Source of the DNA: Euryodendron excelsum
Lineage: Eukaryota; Streptophyta; Magnoliopsida; Ericales; Pentaphylacaceae
Assembly (NCBI GenBank): GCA_033060915.1
Contig: CM065377.1
Location: 56,912,683-56,976,682 of the forward strand
Direction of reading: 5' to 3'
DNA: 64,000 nucleotides
The notes beneath the pieces are model-generated. The model was not told the DNA's origin and searched no databases. It saw only the letters and a program-made list of their open reading frames with translations. Of the stretch, positions 41,466 to 53,630 are shown in pieces. The position numbers and the translations under genes are program-made. Positions within the stretch are counted from its first letter, which is position 1. The number at the start of each line of letters is the position of its first letter.

Positions 41466-44400
41466 CAGAGCCTCTACCAGCGTGAAAGGGGTCCGCAAAC
41501 CCAAATCAAAAATCATATAATTCGATATACAGAGCTCGAACACTCCTTAAACCCTAGCTTCCTGAGGTTTTCCGAACCCTAGTCACCATACACAAACCCT
41601 AGCCTTATATACACTCCTATACACCCCCATACACTCATACACTAGCCTTCAACCCTCAGTTGAAGACTTAAAGAGCTGCAATCCAAAGCTTGAAGACAAC
41701 TCTTGAAGATTAAAGACGAAGATCAAGACGAAGACCGAAGACAAGCAAGGTGCGCAAAATAAATAAGATATACGGTAGGTTTTCTCTTTAAATTTCCGCA
41801 CTCCCCCCTCTTTCTTCTCTCTCCTAACCCACTTGGGTTTTCTCTATTTTAATCCCCCATCTCTTTCCCCCCCTTTCTTTGCATGCTTGAAACAAGCGGA
41901 CTCCCAGTCCATGTGTAGGATTAGACTATCGGAGGGTCATCATATCGGGGGCTTTCCTTTAGGTTAATCGGAGACCACATGGGTCCGGCCCCCTTGATTA
42001 TGTGGTGAAGCCTTAGCCTTGTATGTTCACGACCCCAAAATTGCATTGTGCATATCATGATCATGCATCTTCCAAAAATCGTTTTCAAACTCGTTTTCAA
42101 AATTGTTTTCAAACTTGTTTCCAAAATTGCATCAAAATCTCTTTTTCAGAACGTGTTTTCAAAATCACAATCCTAGGGTGATTCTAGCTTTTCCATGGCT
42201 AGGGTTGCTTTAGGAAAGTGTTACATTTAAAGTGACCAACATGGTCCATATTTTCAACCTTCGTTGTTTTCAAAACCACTTTCTTAAAATGGTTCTAGCC
42301 TTCCTAGGGCTAGAATCGCTTTAGGAAAGTGAGATGTTTTTATACATTCTAAAAACTCTCTTTCCAAATCCCTCATCCTAAAAATCTCTTTTCCAACGTG
42401 CTTTCCAAAAAATTCCTCTTTCCAAAGTTGTTTTCTAAAAACTCTTTCCAAAAATCTATTTTTCAAAACTTCCTTTTTCAACTCTTTTCCAAAACGCTCT
42501 CTTCAAAGTCCATTTTCCAAAAACATTCCCTAGGTCTCTTTCCTAGAAAAACTCTCTCCAAAAATCTTTTCAAAAACTCCCTTTCCAAAATCTTCCTTCT
42601 AGAAACTCCTCCCTAGGATTTTCCTTCTAAAATCTTGTTTCCAAAAACACACTTTCCAAAAACGCTTTCCTTAGAGCCCAAGTCAAGCCCTAGAACTCAT
42701 AATTAGGAAACCCTAATTTTCTTTCCAAAAACATGGTTTTCAAACTTTGCCGCAAACTTAGGTTTCCAAAACCTCTTGTTTTCCACATTCAAACGATGTA
42801 CATTCCTAAAACCTATTTTCTACGTCAAAACTATAGCCTTCCAAATCTAGGATTTCTAAAACTTCCTCTTTCCAAATCCTTGTCAAATCAAATCTTCCAT
42901 TTAGGAAACCTAATCAAATCTTCCCGTTTAGGAAACTAGATCCTATCCTCCGTTTTTGGAAACAAAATCAAACTTCCTCTTTTAGAAACAAGACCCAATC
43001 CCTTCCTAATCCAAACATTTCTTAGATCAAATCCTTCCTAATTTCCTAAACTATAAGTTTCTAAAACTTGAACTTGAAAATCTTTCCTAAATTTTAAAAC
43101 TCAACTTCCACATCTTTCCTAATTTAACCCTTTCCTAATTCTACCCCTTTCCAAATCTTAACTTTCCAAGTCCAAGTTTTCAAATCTTTCCTATTCTCAA
43201 AACTTTCTAAATCCTAAGCTTTCTAAATTTCAAATCTTTCTAAAATTCTAAGCTTTCTAAATTCAAAACTTTCTTAAGTTAAATCTTTCTAAACCCAAAT
43301 CTTTCTAAATTCTGAACTTTCCTAAAACTTTAACTCTTTCCAATTTCAAAACTTTCTAAACTCAAAACTTTCTTATTTTCAAAACTTCCTTGTTCTCAAA
43401 ACTTTATTATTTTCAAAACTTCCTTGTTTTCAAAACTTTCCAATTTTCAAAACTTTTCTAAGTCAAAACATTCCAAATTCAAAATTTTCCTAAGTTGAAA
43501 CTTTCCAAATTCAAAAATTTCCTAATTTGAAAACTTTCCTAATTCAAAACTTTCCAAAAATGAAACTTTCCTAATTCGAAACTTTCCTAAGTCGGACCTT
43601 TCCTAATTCATACCTTTCCTAAATCCAATCCTTTTCTAAATCTTCTAAGTCCAACATTCGAGTCCAATCTTTCTTAATCTCAAGTCCTTTCTAAATTCTC
43701 TCTTTTCTAAGTCTAGGTTTCCTAAAACCAAGTTTTCCAAAGTTAAGTCTTTTCAAATCTTTCAATCAAAGTTCAATCTTCCAATTCCAATCCAAATTCC
43801 AATTTCAACTCTTTTCCAAATCAACTCTTCTATTTTCAATCGGACTCTTGTCTGAACTACGACTGACCTGATTCCTCCAAAAGGATACGTAGGCAACCCT
43901 CATGGGTGCGGTCACAACTTCTTTCAAATTTCAAATTTCGTCACATTTTCTAAATCTCAAATTCTACAATTTTCTCAAATCTCTAATCTATTTTCAAACT
44001 TCCAATTTCAAATTTCTATTTCCAGTTTTTCAAACTTTCCAATTTCAATTCCATCTCTTCAAATTTATTTTCAAATCAAATCAATTTCAAAACAATCTCT
44101 TTCCAAATCCATTTTTCAATTCTCTTTCCTTGCACTTACATATCATGCATCATGTTAGTTCCTTTTCAAAGCATTGTTTTCCAAAGTGGATAGGATTGAA
44201 CATTAGTTAGTTAAAGACTCTCATAGGTGAATCTAGGGTAGATTGACATGTAGGTACCGAAAGGGCGAGGTAGGGTGATGGCTTAGTGCGTCTTTCCTAC
44301 ACGTAACCAACCTCCGAGCCTAGGATCACTGTTTTCAAAGACCAAAACGGAGTTATTTTTTAAAAAGGGCTAAATATTTTTCAAAGGTTGCCAAACAACC

Positions 44401-44683
44401 TGTTTTCTTAAAAACCCTCTCTTGAGGAGATATTTTCAAAATCATTTTCCAAAAACCCTAACTGTAGTTTTCGAATTATGCTTAGTTTTTAGGTGACCTA
44501 ACTCACCTTAATCAAGTTAGGTGGCGACTCCAAATCTTTTTCAAAAGCCCTTTATTCAAACCAACTTTCAATTCAAACCTAGTTGCACTCATTCTTTTAG
44601 GAGGGTGAGTTCTAACGAGAGAGTACAACATTTTTCCCGATTGTGTGAGTATTCCTTGAGTGCGAAAAAATCTGGGCGCGACA

Positions 44684-44688
44684 GGTCC
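44684..44688. repeat. Target-site duplication GGTCC, right copy
   Basis: Matches 40029-40033 exactly. Confidence 0.92.
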
Positions 44689-46764
44689 TTAGCCAGAGCA
44701 AGACAGGCAAAGGCTTCTTCTAGAGCTCCGAACATGTCGGCAATGATGGTGCAGTTGGTAGCTTCATTGATCTCCTTCTTGTTCTTTGCAATAGATCCTT
44801 TTGTAAATAGGATGGCTAGTTCACCTCCTTTTAACACAAACGACTCCGTTTGTTCTCTTGACTCTTCTAGGCCCCAGCCCATATCTTCATAGTTGTACTC
44901 GGTCGTGGGCCAAGGGTTTTTCAACAAGTGACTTTCAGCTGCTGCATACTTTGGATGTAGAAACTCAGCACCCCATCCATCGGCAGTTATGCTTTCGATA
45001 TGCTCTTCTTTCGGGAACATTGGCTCTTCAATGGGCCAGTCAGAAGTATCAGGCACCTCATTAGGGTTATAGAGATAAATCAGGCACAATGGGAGATCCT
45101 CCTCCCAGTCATCTTCTTTATCGGTCTCCCAATCGTCCTCATAACCTTCGGCCCTGAGCTTGTCGAACTCTCCCTCGCCTTTCATTTCTACTAGTATCAT
45201 GCTGACAGTGTGGTCTGGCAGAGGATTGGTGGTCACATTGGGAGTAAGAGCAGGTTTCACGGGCTGCAAATCAATAGTCTTGTTGTCTATGAAGTCCTGA
45301 ATTTTGTGCTTAAAAGAGAAGCAACTTTCGGTGTCGTGCCCCTGGCCACCCGAATGGTATTCACAAGTAAGGGCGGCATTGAAGGTTGGGGGTAGAGGGC
45401 TTGGCAATGGACGAGCAAGTATGGGCTTCAAAATATTGTTCTTTAGAAGGTTGTGGTAAGCCTCGGTTTGGGTGCAAGCTAAGATATCAAAAGCACAGGT
45501 GCGTCGGGAAAGCCTATTAAAGTTAGGTCGTGCCCTAGTAGGGCCGTAGTTAGGGATTGGAGTAGGCATGATTAAACTGGGTAAGGGCAGGACATGAGGT
45601 GATTGTGGTGGCAGTCGGTATTGGGGTAATTGGCCAGGCAGGACAGTATATTGGGGGGATTGGCCAGGCAGGATGGCAGATACCTCACTTTCCTTCTTGA
45701 ATGTACCCCTTATGGTAGCCACCTTCTTAGCTATGTTGGCGGTATACTCTCCAGTCTTGGCATAGGGGTCTGTAATCCTCGCTGTCTTGAGACCATTTTC
45801 TATCATCTCCCCTTGCATAATGAGCTCAGAGAAGCTTTTTCCTACAGTTATGCAGAGCTTCTCATAGTATATACCTTGAAAAGTGTGCAAAAACAGTTGC
45901 ATGTACTCCTTTTCTTCCAACGGGGGATTGACTTGTGCAGTGGCCTCCCTCCATCTTAAGGCATATCCTTTAAAGTTTTCCTTCTCACCTTTACTCATCG
46001 TCATCAAGGACCATTAATTGGAAGTAAGGTCGATGTTATGACGGTATTGGGCTTTGAACACAGTGACTAGCTCGATTCAAGTTGTGATCTTCCTTAGATC
46101 CAGATGGGCAAACCATTGTAGAGCAGACCTAGTGAGGCTGTGGTAGAATAACTGCATGAGGTGCTTCGGATTGTTGTCGTGACTGCTTAGCGCTCCGGCA
46201 TAGAGACGAAAATGAGCAACGGGATTACCAGTGCTATCATACTTCTGGAAGTCAGGCATTTTGAACCTATCGGGTCTTGGGTGGTCAGGAAAGAAACATA
46301 ACTCGTCATAGGTAGTGAAACCGTAGGCGTCATGGCCATGAAGACTTTGCAGTGAATCATCTAGCCTTTGGATTTTCAAACTGAAAGGGTCTAGGGGGCC
46401 TTCTTTACGGTAGGCGAAAATAATATGGTCTCCTCCTCTTCAGCGCTGATCCCTTTGGCGTCTTCCTTGTTCCTCCAAGCATTGTCAGATTGAAGCACAA
46501 TCCTTAGATTAGCAGGTTCAGGGTCCTTGGACGAAGTCATGGATGATGATGGGACTGCAGCAGTATCCTTCATAGCCATAGTTTGAATAAGTTTGAGCAT
46601 CTCATCCATCTTGATCCTCATTTCGTTGACCTCTTCTCGAGAAACTTGAGACGATTCTTCAAGGTTAGCAGCCATCAATGATGCTCTTTGTCGGGTGATA
46701 ATAGGATCTCTCGATAGATGTTGTCCCTTCTTGGGAGCAATATTGACTAAGTGTAGGGTGATCT

Positions 46765-46928
46765 CTGTAAATAAAAAGAAAGAAAGAAAGAGACAAAAAC
46801 ACAAATCGCAAGTCAGTTCCTGGTTTTTAGAGAGCTTTATATAATGCATGTCCTAGAGTGTCCCTATTTAAGAGAAAAACTAATCATGACGTATTGGCCC
46901 ACTTTTAGAGATAGGTGCCTTGCCCCTG
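46765..46928 (-). other. Leader remnant of element 3
   Basis: On the minus strand the T-rich run TTTCTTTCTTTTTATTTACAG precedes gag; upstream the ATGCATGTCCTA and CACTTTTAGAGATAGG motifs match the element 1 leader near 11285-11350. It is cut at 46928 by a plus-strand LTR. Confidence 0.65.
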
Positions 46929-49184
46929 TGTAAGCACCCCATTTTTGCCCGCTCGGCATTCTTCGGCCCAACTAGGCTCATTTTCACACATCACATGCAT
47001 ATTCAGACTCTAACCTGACTTTTAAACTCCAATTTAGTTCACCGGTTGCTTCTTGGGCCTGTAAGGCCCATTTAAAGCTAAATGACCGTTTTTGCCCCTG
47101 GTGGGCCGGTCGCCGTTTCTAACCACACCGACTTTAGATATCAAATCGGTAACCTCTCGAGAATACTTCTTGTAGTGTTCTCAACCTTCTATTATCTTTC
47201 CAGATCATTCCGAGTCCGTTCCGGTAAACCTGGTGCCAAATGACCGTTTTGTCCCTGGTAGGCCGGTCACATTTTCCGACCACACCGGCTCTGGGTATCA
47301 AACCGGTAGCCTCTTGGGAACATTCTAAATAATGTTTGTAAATCTCTAGTCTTCTTCTGGGACATTGCGGGTCCGTTCTGGCAGCTTTCCGGCCTAATTA
47401 ACTGTTTTGCCCCTAATGGCCCGGTCAATCATTCCGACACATCTTATCCTTATTTTTCAAGTCCATTACCTCTGGGACTCTATTCTAAGGGTTCCTGCCC
47501 TTTTCCAACCCTTTGGGTCATTCTCGGCCCCTTCGAATCATTCCCGAACTTTCCGAAGTCACTCCTAGTGAAACCAGGCTAAAAATTGCATGGTAGTCAC
47601 TAGTACAGGCGCCCAAATCTTCCCAAGATACATTACTTGCTGACCTTAAAACTCAGCCAAGAAATGGCTTGGGGCCACTCCTAGTAGGGCCAAGAGGAAT
47701 TTTACCCTAGCGCCACTGCAACAGGCGCCAAGTCTATCCCATCTCTATAAATACAGAGCCTCCCTAACATGAAAGAGGTCCGCAAACTCAGTCTAAAAAC
47801 CCTATATTTCAATATACAGAGCTCGGAGCCTCTCTAAACCCTAGCTTCTCTAGGTTTTCCAAACCCTAGCCTCCTATACACTCATACATACCCCTATACA
47901 CTTATACACTAGCCTTCAACCCTCCATTGAAGACTTGCATTGCTGCGATTACAAGATTTGAAGACCAAAGACAAGCTCTCGAAGACTGAAGTGAAGTGAA
48001 GACCAAAGAAAAGCAAGATGCGCAAAGCCAAGCCAAATAAACAAGACATACGGTAGGTTTTCTCTTTAAGTTTCTGCACTTCCCCCTCTCGCTTCTCCCT
48101 CCTAACCCCTTTAGGTTTTCTGTATTTTAATCCGCCATCTTCTTCCCCCTTTTCTTTACATGCTTGAAAAAAGGGGATTCCTGGTCCATGTGTAGGATTA
48201 GGCTATTGGAGAGTCACCGTGTCGGGGGCTTTCTTTTAGTCTAACTGGAGACCACGTGGGTTCGGCCCCCTTGACTATGCGGTGAAGCCTTAACCTTGTA
48301 TGTTCACGACCCCAATTTGCATTGTGCATATCATTATCTTGCATTCTTTCAAAAATCATTTTCAAACTCGTTTTCAAAGCTTGCATTAAACTTGTTTTCA
48401 AAATCACAATCCTAGGGTGATTCTAGCCTTTTTATGGCTAGGATTGCTTTAGGAAAGTGATATATTTAAAGTGACCGATATGGTTTATATTTTCAACTCT
48501 TTGTTGTTTTCAAAACCACTTTCTTAAAGTGGTTCTAACCTTCTTATGGTTAGGATCGCTTTAGGAAAGTGAGACGTTTTTATACTTTCCAAAAAATTTT
48601 ATTTTCAAAAGTCTCTCTTTCTAAAACCCTCTTTTTCAACATGCCTTCCAAAAACTCTCCTTTCCAAAATTGTTTTTTAAAAACTCCCTCCAAAAATCTA
48701 TTTTCCAAAACTTCTCTTTTTACACTTCTTTCCAAAACGCTCTATTTAAAGTCCACTTCTAAAAATGCTCCCTAGGTCTCCTTCCTAAAAAAACTCTTTC
48801 CAAAAATCTTTCCAAAAACTCTCTTTTTAAACTCATCTTTTAGAATCTCCTCCCTATAATTTCTTTCCAAAAATTTTCGTTTCCAAAAAACTCACTTTCC
48901 AAAAATCCCTTTTCTTGGTATCGAAGTCAAGCCTTAGAGCCAACAATTAGGAAACCCTAATTTTCCTTCCCAAAAACATGACTTTCAATCTTGCCTTAAA
49001 ACCTAGGTTTTCAAAATCTCCCTTTTCACATTCAAACTATACATATTTCCAAAACCTATTTTCTACATCAAAACTATAGTCTTCCAAATCTAGAGTTTCT
49101 AAAACTTCCTCTTCCAAATCCTTGTCAAATCAAATCTTCCCTTTAAGAAGCCAAATCCAATATTCTCGTTTAGGAAACTAGATT
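46929..49184 (+). mobile_element. LTR fragment c (plus strand), 3' half missing
   Basis: Begins TGTAAGCACCCC inside the element 3 leader, runs through ~154-bp repeats (47085-47430), a TATA box (47746-47753), the AAATAAACAAGACATACGGTAGG block (about 48035) and the start of the pyrimidine-biased tract. It then stops at GGAAACTAGAT (49184), where minus-strand LTR begins. Its start is a variant with CTCGGCATTCTTCGG. Confidence 0.85.
47746..47753 (+). promoter_or_regulatory. TATA box of LTR fragment c
   Basis: TATAAATA within CTCTATAAATACAGAGCC. Confidence 0.7.
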
Positions 49185-52100
49185 TGATTGGAAGATTTGA
49201 AAATATTTGATTTTGGAAAGCTTGGTTTTAAGAAACCTAGACTTAAGAAAGACTTGAGACTTAGGAAAGATTTGACTTGAGTGTTGAACTTGAAAGATTA
49301 GGGAAAGATTGGAATTTAGGAAATATTCAAATTAGGAAAGTTTCAAAATAGGAAAGTGTCATTTTAGGAAAGTTTCGTTTTAGGAAAGTTACATTTTAGG
49401 AAAGATTTCGAATTAAGAAAGTTTAAGATAGGAAATGTTTCGTTTTAAGAAAGTTTTGAAATTGAAAAGTTTTGAATTTGGAACGTTTTGAAATAGGGAA
49501 GTTTTGAAAGTAAGAAAGTTTTAGATTTGGAAAGATTTGAAGTTTAGAAAAGTTTAGAATTTTAGAAAGATTTGGATTTAGAAAGTTTTGAAATTTAGAA
49601 AGGTATGAAATTAGGAAAGGGTTGGTTTAGGAAAGATTTGGAAGCTTAAAGTTCAAGGAAAGATTTAAATGTTTAGGTTTAGGAAACTTATAGTTTAGGA
49701 AGGTAGGAGATTAGGAAGGATTTGAATTAGGAAAGGTTTAGACTATGAAGGATTGAGATTCCTATTTCCTAAAACAATGGATTGGATTTTGTTTCTAAAG
49801 AGGTGATTTGATTTTGTTTCCAAAAATGGAGGATTGTAGCTAGTTTCCTAAACAGGAGATTGGATTTGGTTTCCTAAAAGGAAGATTTGACTTGGTATGG
49901 ATTTGGAAAGATGATGTTTAGAAACCCCAGATTTGGAAGATTATAGTTTTGATGTAGAAAATAGATTTTTGGAAACTTATGGTTTAGATGTAAAAAAAAA
50001 GAGACTTTGGAAACCTAGGTTTTAGGGCAAGATTGAAAATCATGTTTTTGAGAAAGGAAATTAAGGTTTCCTAATTGTGGGTTCTAGGGTTTGACTTGGG
50101 CTCTAAGAAAAGAGATTTTTGGAAAGTGAGTTTTTAGAAAGGAAAATTTTTGGAAGGCAGTCCTAGAAAGGAGTTTTTAGAAATGAATTTTGACGAGAGT
50201 TTTTGAAAGGATTTTTTTAGAAAGCGATACTTTGAGAGAGTTTTTGGAAAGAAATTTCGGGAAAGAGATTTTTGGAAAGAGTTGTTTAGGAAGGAAACTT
50301 AAGGAGCATTTTTGAAAAGTGAACTTTGAGGAGAGCGTTTTGAAAAATAGATTTTTGAAGGGAGTTTTTGAAATCAATTTTGGAAAGAAGATTGGAGAGA
50401 GTTTTTAGAAAGTACGTTAGAAAAGAGTTTTTAGAAGGAGAGATTTTAAAAAGAGAGTTTTTGGAAAGTATATAAAATATCTCACTTTTCTAAAGCGATT
50501 CTAACCATAAGAAGGCTAGAACCACTTTAGTATAGTGGTTTTGAAAACAACAAGGATTTTGAAAATATGAACCATATTGGTCACTTTAAATGTAACACTT
50601 TCCTAATGCAACCCTAACCATGAAAAGGCTAGAATCACCTTAGGATTGTGGTTTTGAAAATAAGTTTCGAAAAAGAAGATTTTGATACATGTTTGAAAAC
50701 GATGTTAATGCAAGTTCTGAAAACGAGTTTAAAAACGAATTTTTAAAAAATGCAAGATCATGATATGCATAATGCAAGTTGGGGTCGTAAACATATAATG
50801 TTAAAGGCTTCACCACATAATCAAGGGGGCCGAACTCACGTGGTCTCCGGTTAGACTAAAAGAAGGCCCCCGACACGGTGACCCTCCAATAGCCTAATCC
50901 TACACATGGACCGGGAAGTCCCTTGTTTCAAGCATGCAAGAAAAGGGGGGGGGGGAAGAAGAAGGGGGATTAAAATAGAAGAAAACCCAAGTGGGTTCAG
51001 AGAGAGAAGAGAGGGGGAAGATACATAAACTTAAATAAAAAGCCTACCTTGTGTCTTGTTTATTTTTCTTTGCTTTGTGCGCTTTGTTTCTCTTGCTTTG
51101 CTTCGGTCTTTGCTTCAGCCTTCGTCTTGATCTTCGAGAGCTTCGGGTTGTAGCACTTCAAGTCTTCAATAGAGGCTTTGGAGGCTAGTGTATGAGTGTA
51201 TGAGAGTGTGTATGAGTGTATAGGAGGCTAGGGTTTTGCTATGAATGCTCGAGTTTGGAAAACCTAAAGCAGACTAGGGTGAGTTTGCGGACCTCTTTCA
51301 CGCTGGAGGAGGCTTTGTATTTATAGAGAGAAGAATGACCTGGTGCCTGTTATAATAGTGCCAGGCCAAAAAAACCTTATGGCGCCACTCCAGGCCAAAT
51401 TCTGGCTTGGCGCCACTACTAGCGGTGCCAGCCACTTAGGAAAGTTTTAAGGTCGGCAAGCAACGTATCTTCAGAAGATTTGGACGCCTGTACTAGTGAC
51501 TACCATGCAATTTTTAGTCTGGCTTCACTAAGAGTGGCTCCAGAAGGCCCGGAAAGGATTTAAGGGACCGGAAATGGCCCGAAAAGCCGGAAAAGGACAA
51601 GAACCCTTAGAAAAGGGTCCCGGGGGTATTAGACTTGGAAAATGCTGACAGGATGTGTTAGAAGGGTTGACCGGGCTATTAGGGGCAAAACAGTCAACGG
51701 GGCCGGAGAGCTGCCGGGACGAACTCAAAATGTCCCGGAAGAAGACTCGAGATTTGGAAACATTATTTAGAATGTCCCAGGAGGTTACCGGTTTGATACC
51801 CAGAGCCAGTGTGGTCGAAAAAGGTGATCGGCCCGCTAGCGGCAAAACGATCATTTTGTACCAAGTTTGCCGGAATCGACTCGAAATGATTTGGAAAGAT
51901 ATTGAAAGGTCAGGAATACTATAAGAAGAATTCTCGGGAGGTTACTAGTTCGATACCCAGAGCCGGTGTGGTCCCCTGGGCGTTCGGATGCCTAGGGGCA
52001 AAATAGTTATCTTATCCGTGAAAGTCTCGGAATTAGCCCGAAACAGACTAGAAGGCACCTAATCATGCCGGATTGCCTTTAAGACAATCTTGGAAAGGTG

Positions 52101-52881
52101 GACTTACCATTCTAAGGACTTAGGTATTTTCTCGAGAAACATGACGGAAATGGCCCTAAGGCAGTTTGGTCATTTTTCACCGGAGTGGGTTAGCAGGCAC
52201 TGGTATTGACCTGAGTTTTGAGTGTTTTTGCCATTCTGACAGCGTTCCCGTGATACAAGGGTTTGTTGGAAATTTCTTGTATCTACTTGTTTATGACTAC
52301 TTCTGCTACTCTGACGATTTGCGATCATTCTCGAGACTGCCTGATTTCGGGAAGTTGCTAAATGGACTTAGCGCCTGAGGAATTAACTTTCTCAAAAGGC
52401 ATGCCAAAATGGAAATTTCTGCATTGGGGCGCTAGTAGGCGCTAAAGGTGGACCGTTCTACTATCTAAGGGACTTGGGGTCTCGTCCCGGTCGACGGGTT
52501 TGAATGGACTTACCGCTCTGAAGAGTTCACTCAGAAACATGCCGGATTGGAGGGTCTTACCACCTTGAGGAATCAACTTTCTCAAAAGGTGTGCCAGATT
52601 TAATTGGAGTTAGAATTGGAATTGGAATTGGAATTAAAAATGGAATTGAAAAAGGGACTTACCGTCTTCAGAATGACGTGCCTATTTGAATTGGACCAAA
52701 CATTACTCCCAAGGGCATTTTGGTCATTTTATCTCTATTTGGGTCTGGCAGGCCCACGAAGCAATGGATTGACGAGATTAGACTTGAAAAGTTAATTTCG
52801 ATTGGAATACGTCCATATTGACTTAAGTACAAGTCTGGACAGACTGCAGACTGCCGAGCGGTCAAAAATGGGGTACCTACA
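49185..52881 (-). mobile_element. Truncated 5' LTR of element 3
   Basis: On the minus strand it begins TGTAGGTACCCC (52881), with a TATA box at 51318-51325, and is cut at 49185 within the purine-biased tract. It is closely similar to 30888-34598, including blocks absent from the other LTRs. The remaining LTR end, PBS and most of the leader of element 3 are missing. Confidence 0.82.
51318..51325 (-). promoter_or_regulatory. TATA box of element 3 5' LTR
   Basis: The minus strand reads TATAAATA, followed by CAAAGCC. Confidence 0.65.
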
Positions 52882-53005
52882 GCAACCAGCTGATTGGATT
52901 AGAGTTTGAGAGAGCCGTTTTTGGCTCATATGAGTTGTGATGTTTGAGAACTAGATCCGGTCGAACTGGAGATTGCTAAGCGAGCAAAAATAGAGTGCTT
53001 ATAAC
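52882..53005 (-). mobile_element. Old LTR end fragment d
   Basis: The minus strand reads TGTTATAAGCACTCTATTTT from 53005, then GCTCGCTTAGCAATCTCCAG, a diverged version of the LTR start, most like fragment c (shared CATCACA...CTCTAA...GGTTGC). It is cut at 52882 by element 3, so it is older. Confidence 0.6.
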
Positions 53006-53630
53006 ATTGAAATTAGACATTATTTTTTCGTGATTATATGCAAAAAGGTGATATTGAACTTGATTTGTGAGCACTGAACTTTAATTAGTTGATCTATTCA
53101 CAAAATTATTGAGTAAGAATAGATTTTGTATAATTAGGAGAGAATTGGGGATGAGCAACCCATTAGATTGATTGATTATGTTATTGTGTGTACCTGATTA
53201 TGCATTTGAATAGTTTGAAAGTGAATTAGTTGCTTATTTGGTGTATTGCATAGTATAAGTGATTTCCTGCATTTTATAAGAAAAGAGTTGACCCCTGTAT
53301 TTTGGAAGTGACTCCTGATGACTTCTGTTGAAAGGAGTTGACCCCTCTTGTTAAAAGAGTCGACCCATTTTAACAGAAAGCTCAAACAGTCCTTCACGTA
53401 GAAAAAGAGTTGACCCCTTGACAGCAGGAGTCGACCCATTTGTTAGATTGCTCAGTAATTATAAATACCCCCTGTTTTTTTTCCCAAATCAAACATATAT
53501 ATCTCTCTCGATCAACCATTGCCTCAACTACTATACCCATTGAAAAATCTCCCATCCAATTTCTACAAAACCTAGATTCGAACCACTTTAATCATTCCTT
53601 AACTACTCTCAACTTCTATTACAACTTCCA
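53006..53630 (+). promoter_or_regulatory. Region upstream of the transposon-protein pseudogene, with repeats and TATA box
   Basis: AT-rich sequence with five or six copies of a GAGT(C/T)GACCC motif between about 53287 and 53440. TATAAATA follows at 53460-53467, and an A/T-rich leader runs to the ATG at 53631. The short TATA-to-ATG distance (about 165 bp) resembles a simple gene or an element internal promoter. Confidence 0.45.

Larger units (their letters stand above)
40034..44683 (+). mobile_element. Solo LTR b of the giant-LTR family, 4650 bp
   Basis: Starts TATAAGCACCCC (first G changed to A), ends GGGCGCGACA, flanked by GGTCC on both sides, inserted in gag of element 3. Contents: 78-bp array (40245-40680), ~154-bp repeats (40740-41130), TATA box 41458-41465, AAATAAATAAGATATACGGTAGG block near 41760, pyrimidine-biased tract 42350-43830, PBS-like decamer 44522-44531. 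It has almost no hairpin-array units, unlike solo LTR a. Confidence 0.93.
39976..46764 (-). pseudogene. gag: gag (Tat/Ogre-type) of element 3, split by solo LTR b
   Basis: On the minus strand gag runs from the acceptor (last intron base 46765) to 44684. It resumes at 40033 and ends at the TGA at 39976-39978 (EDVGIVPRPY). Motifs: RDPIITRQRASLM, FKMPDFQKYDSTG, SALQWFA, PPLEEKEYMQLF, and an intact knuckle CEYHSGGQGHDTESC. Lesions: a 1-bp deletion near 46390 after KKAP, a Trp-to-stop near 46076, an Arg-to-stop near 46015, and the LTR insertion. As in element 2 the frame is open between the acceptor and the first internal ATG. No protease or RT follows. Confidence 0.85.
30518..52881 (-). mobile_element. 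Element 3: oldest giant-LTR element, carrying nested LTRs
   Basis: On the minus strand: truncated 5'LTR (52881-49185), [plus LTR fragment 46929-49184], leader remnant, gag (46764-39976, split by solo LTR b), spacer, antisense PMD gene (plus strand 35046-38045), PPT, 3'LTR (34598-30518, cut by element 2). The two minus LTR pieces resemble each other closely (shared CCTAATCATGCCGGATTG block near 33745 and 52060), as expected of one element's pair. No pol domain. The right flank GCAAC has no partner in view. Confidence 0.8.

Noticed and set aside
44858..45959. Plus-strand frames across 44858-45959
   Set aside because: They overlap gag of element 3 on the opposite strand; gag has the recognisable motifs and the knuckle.
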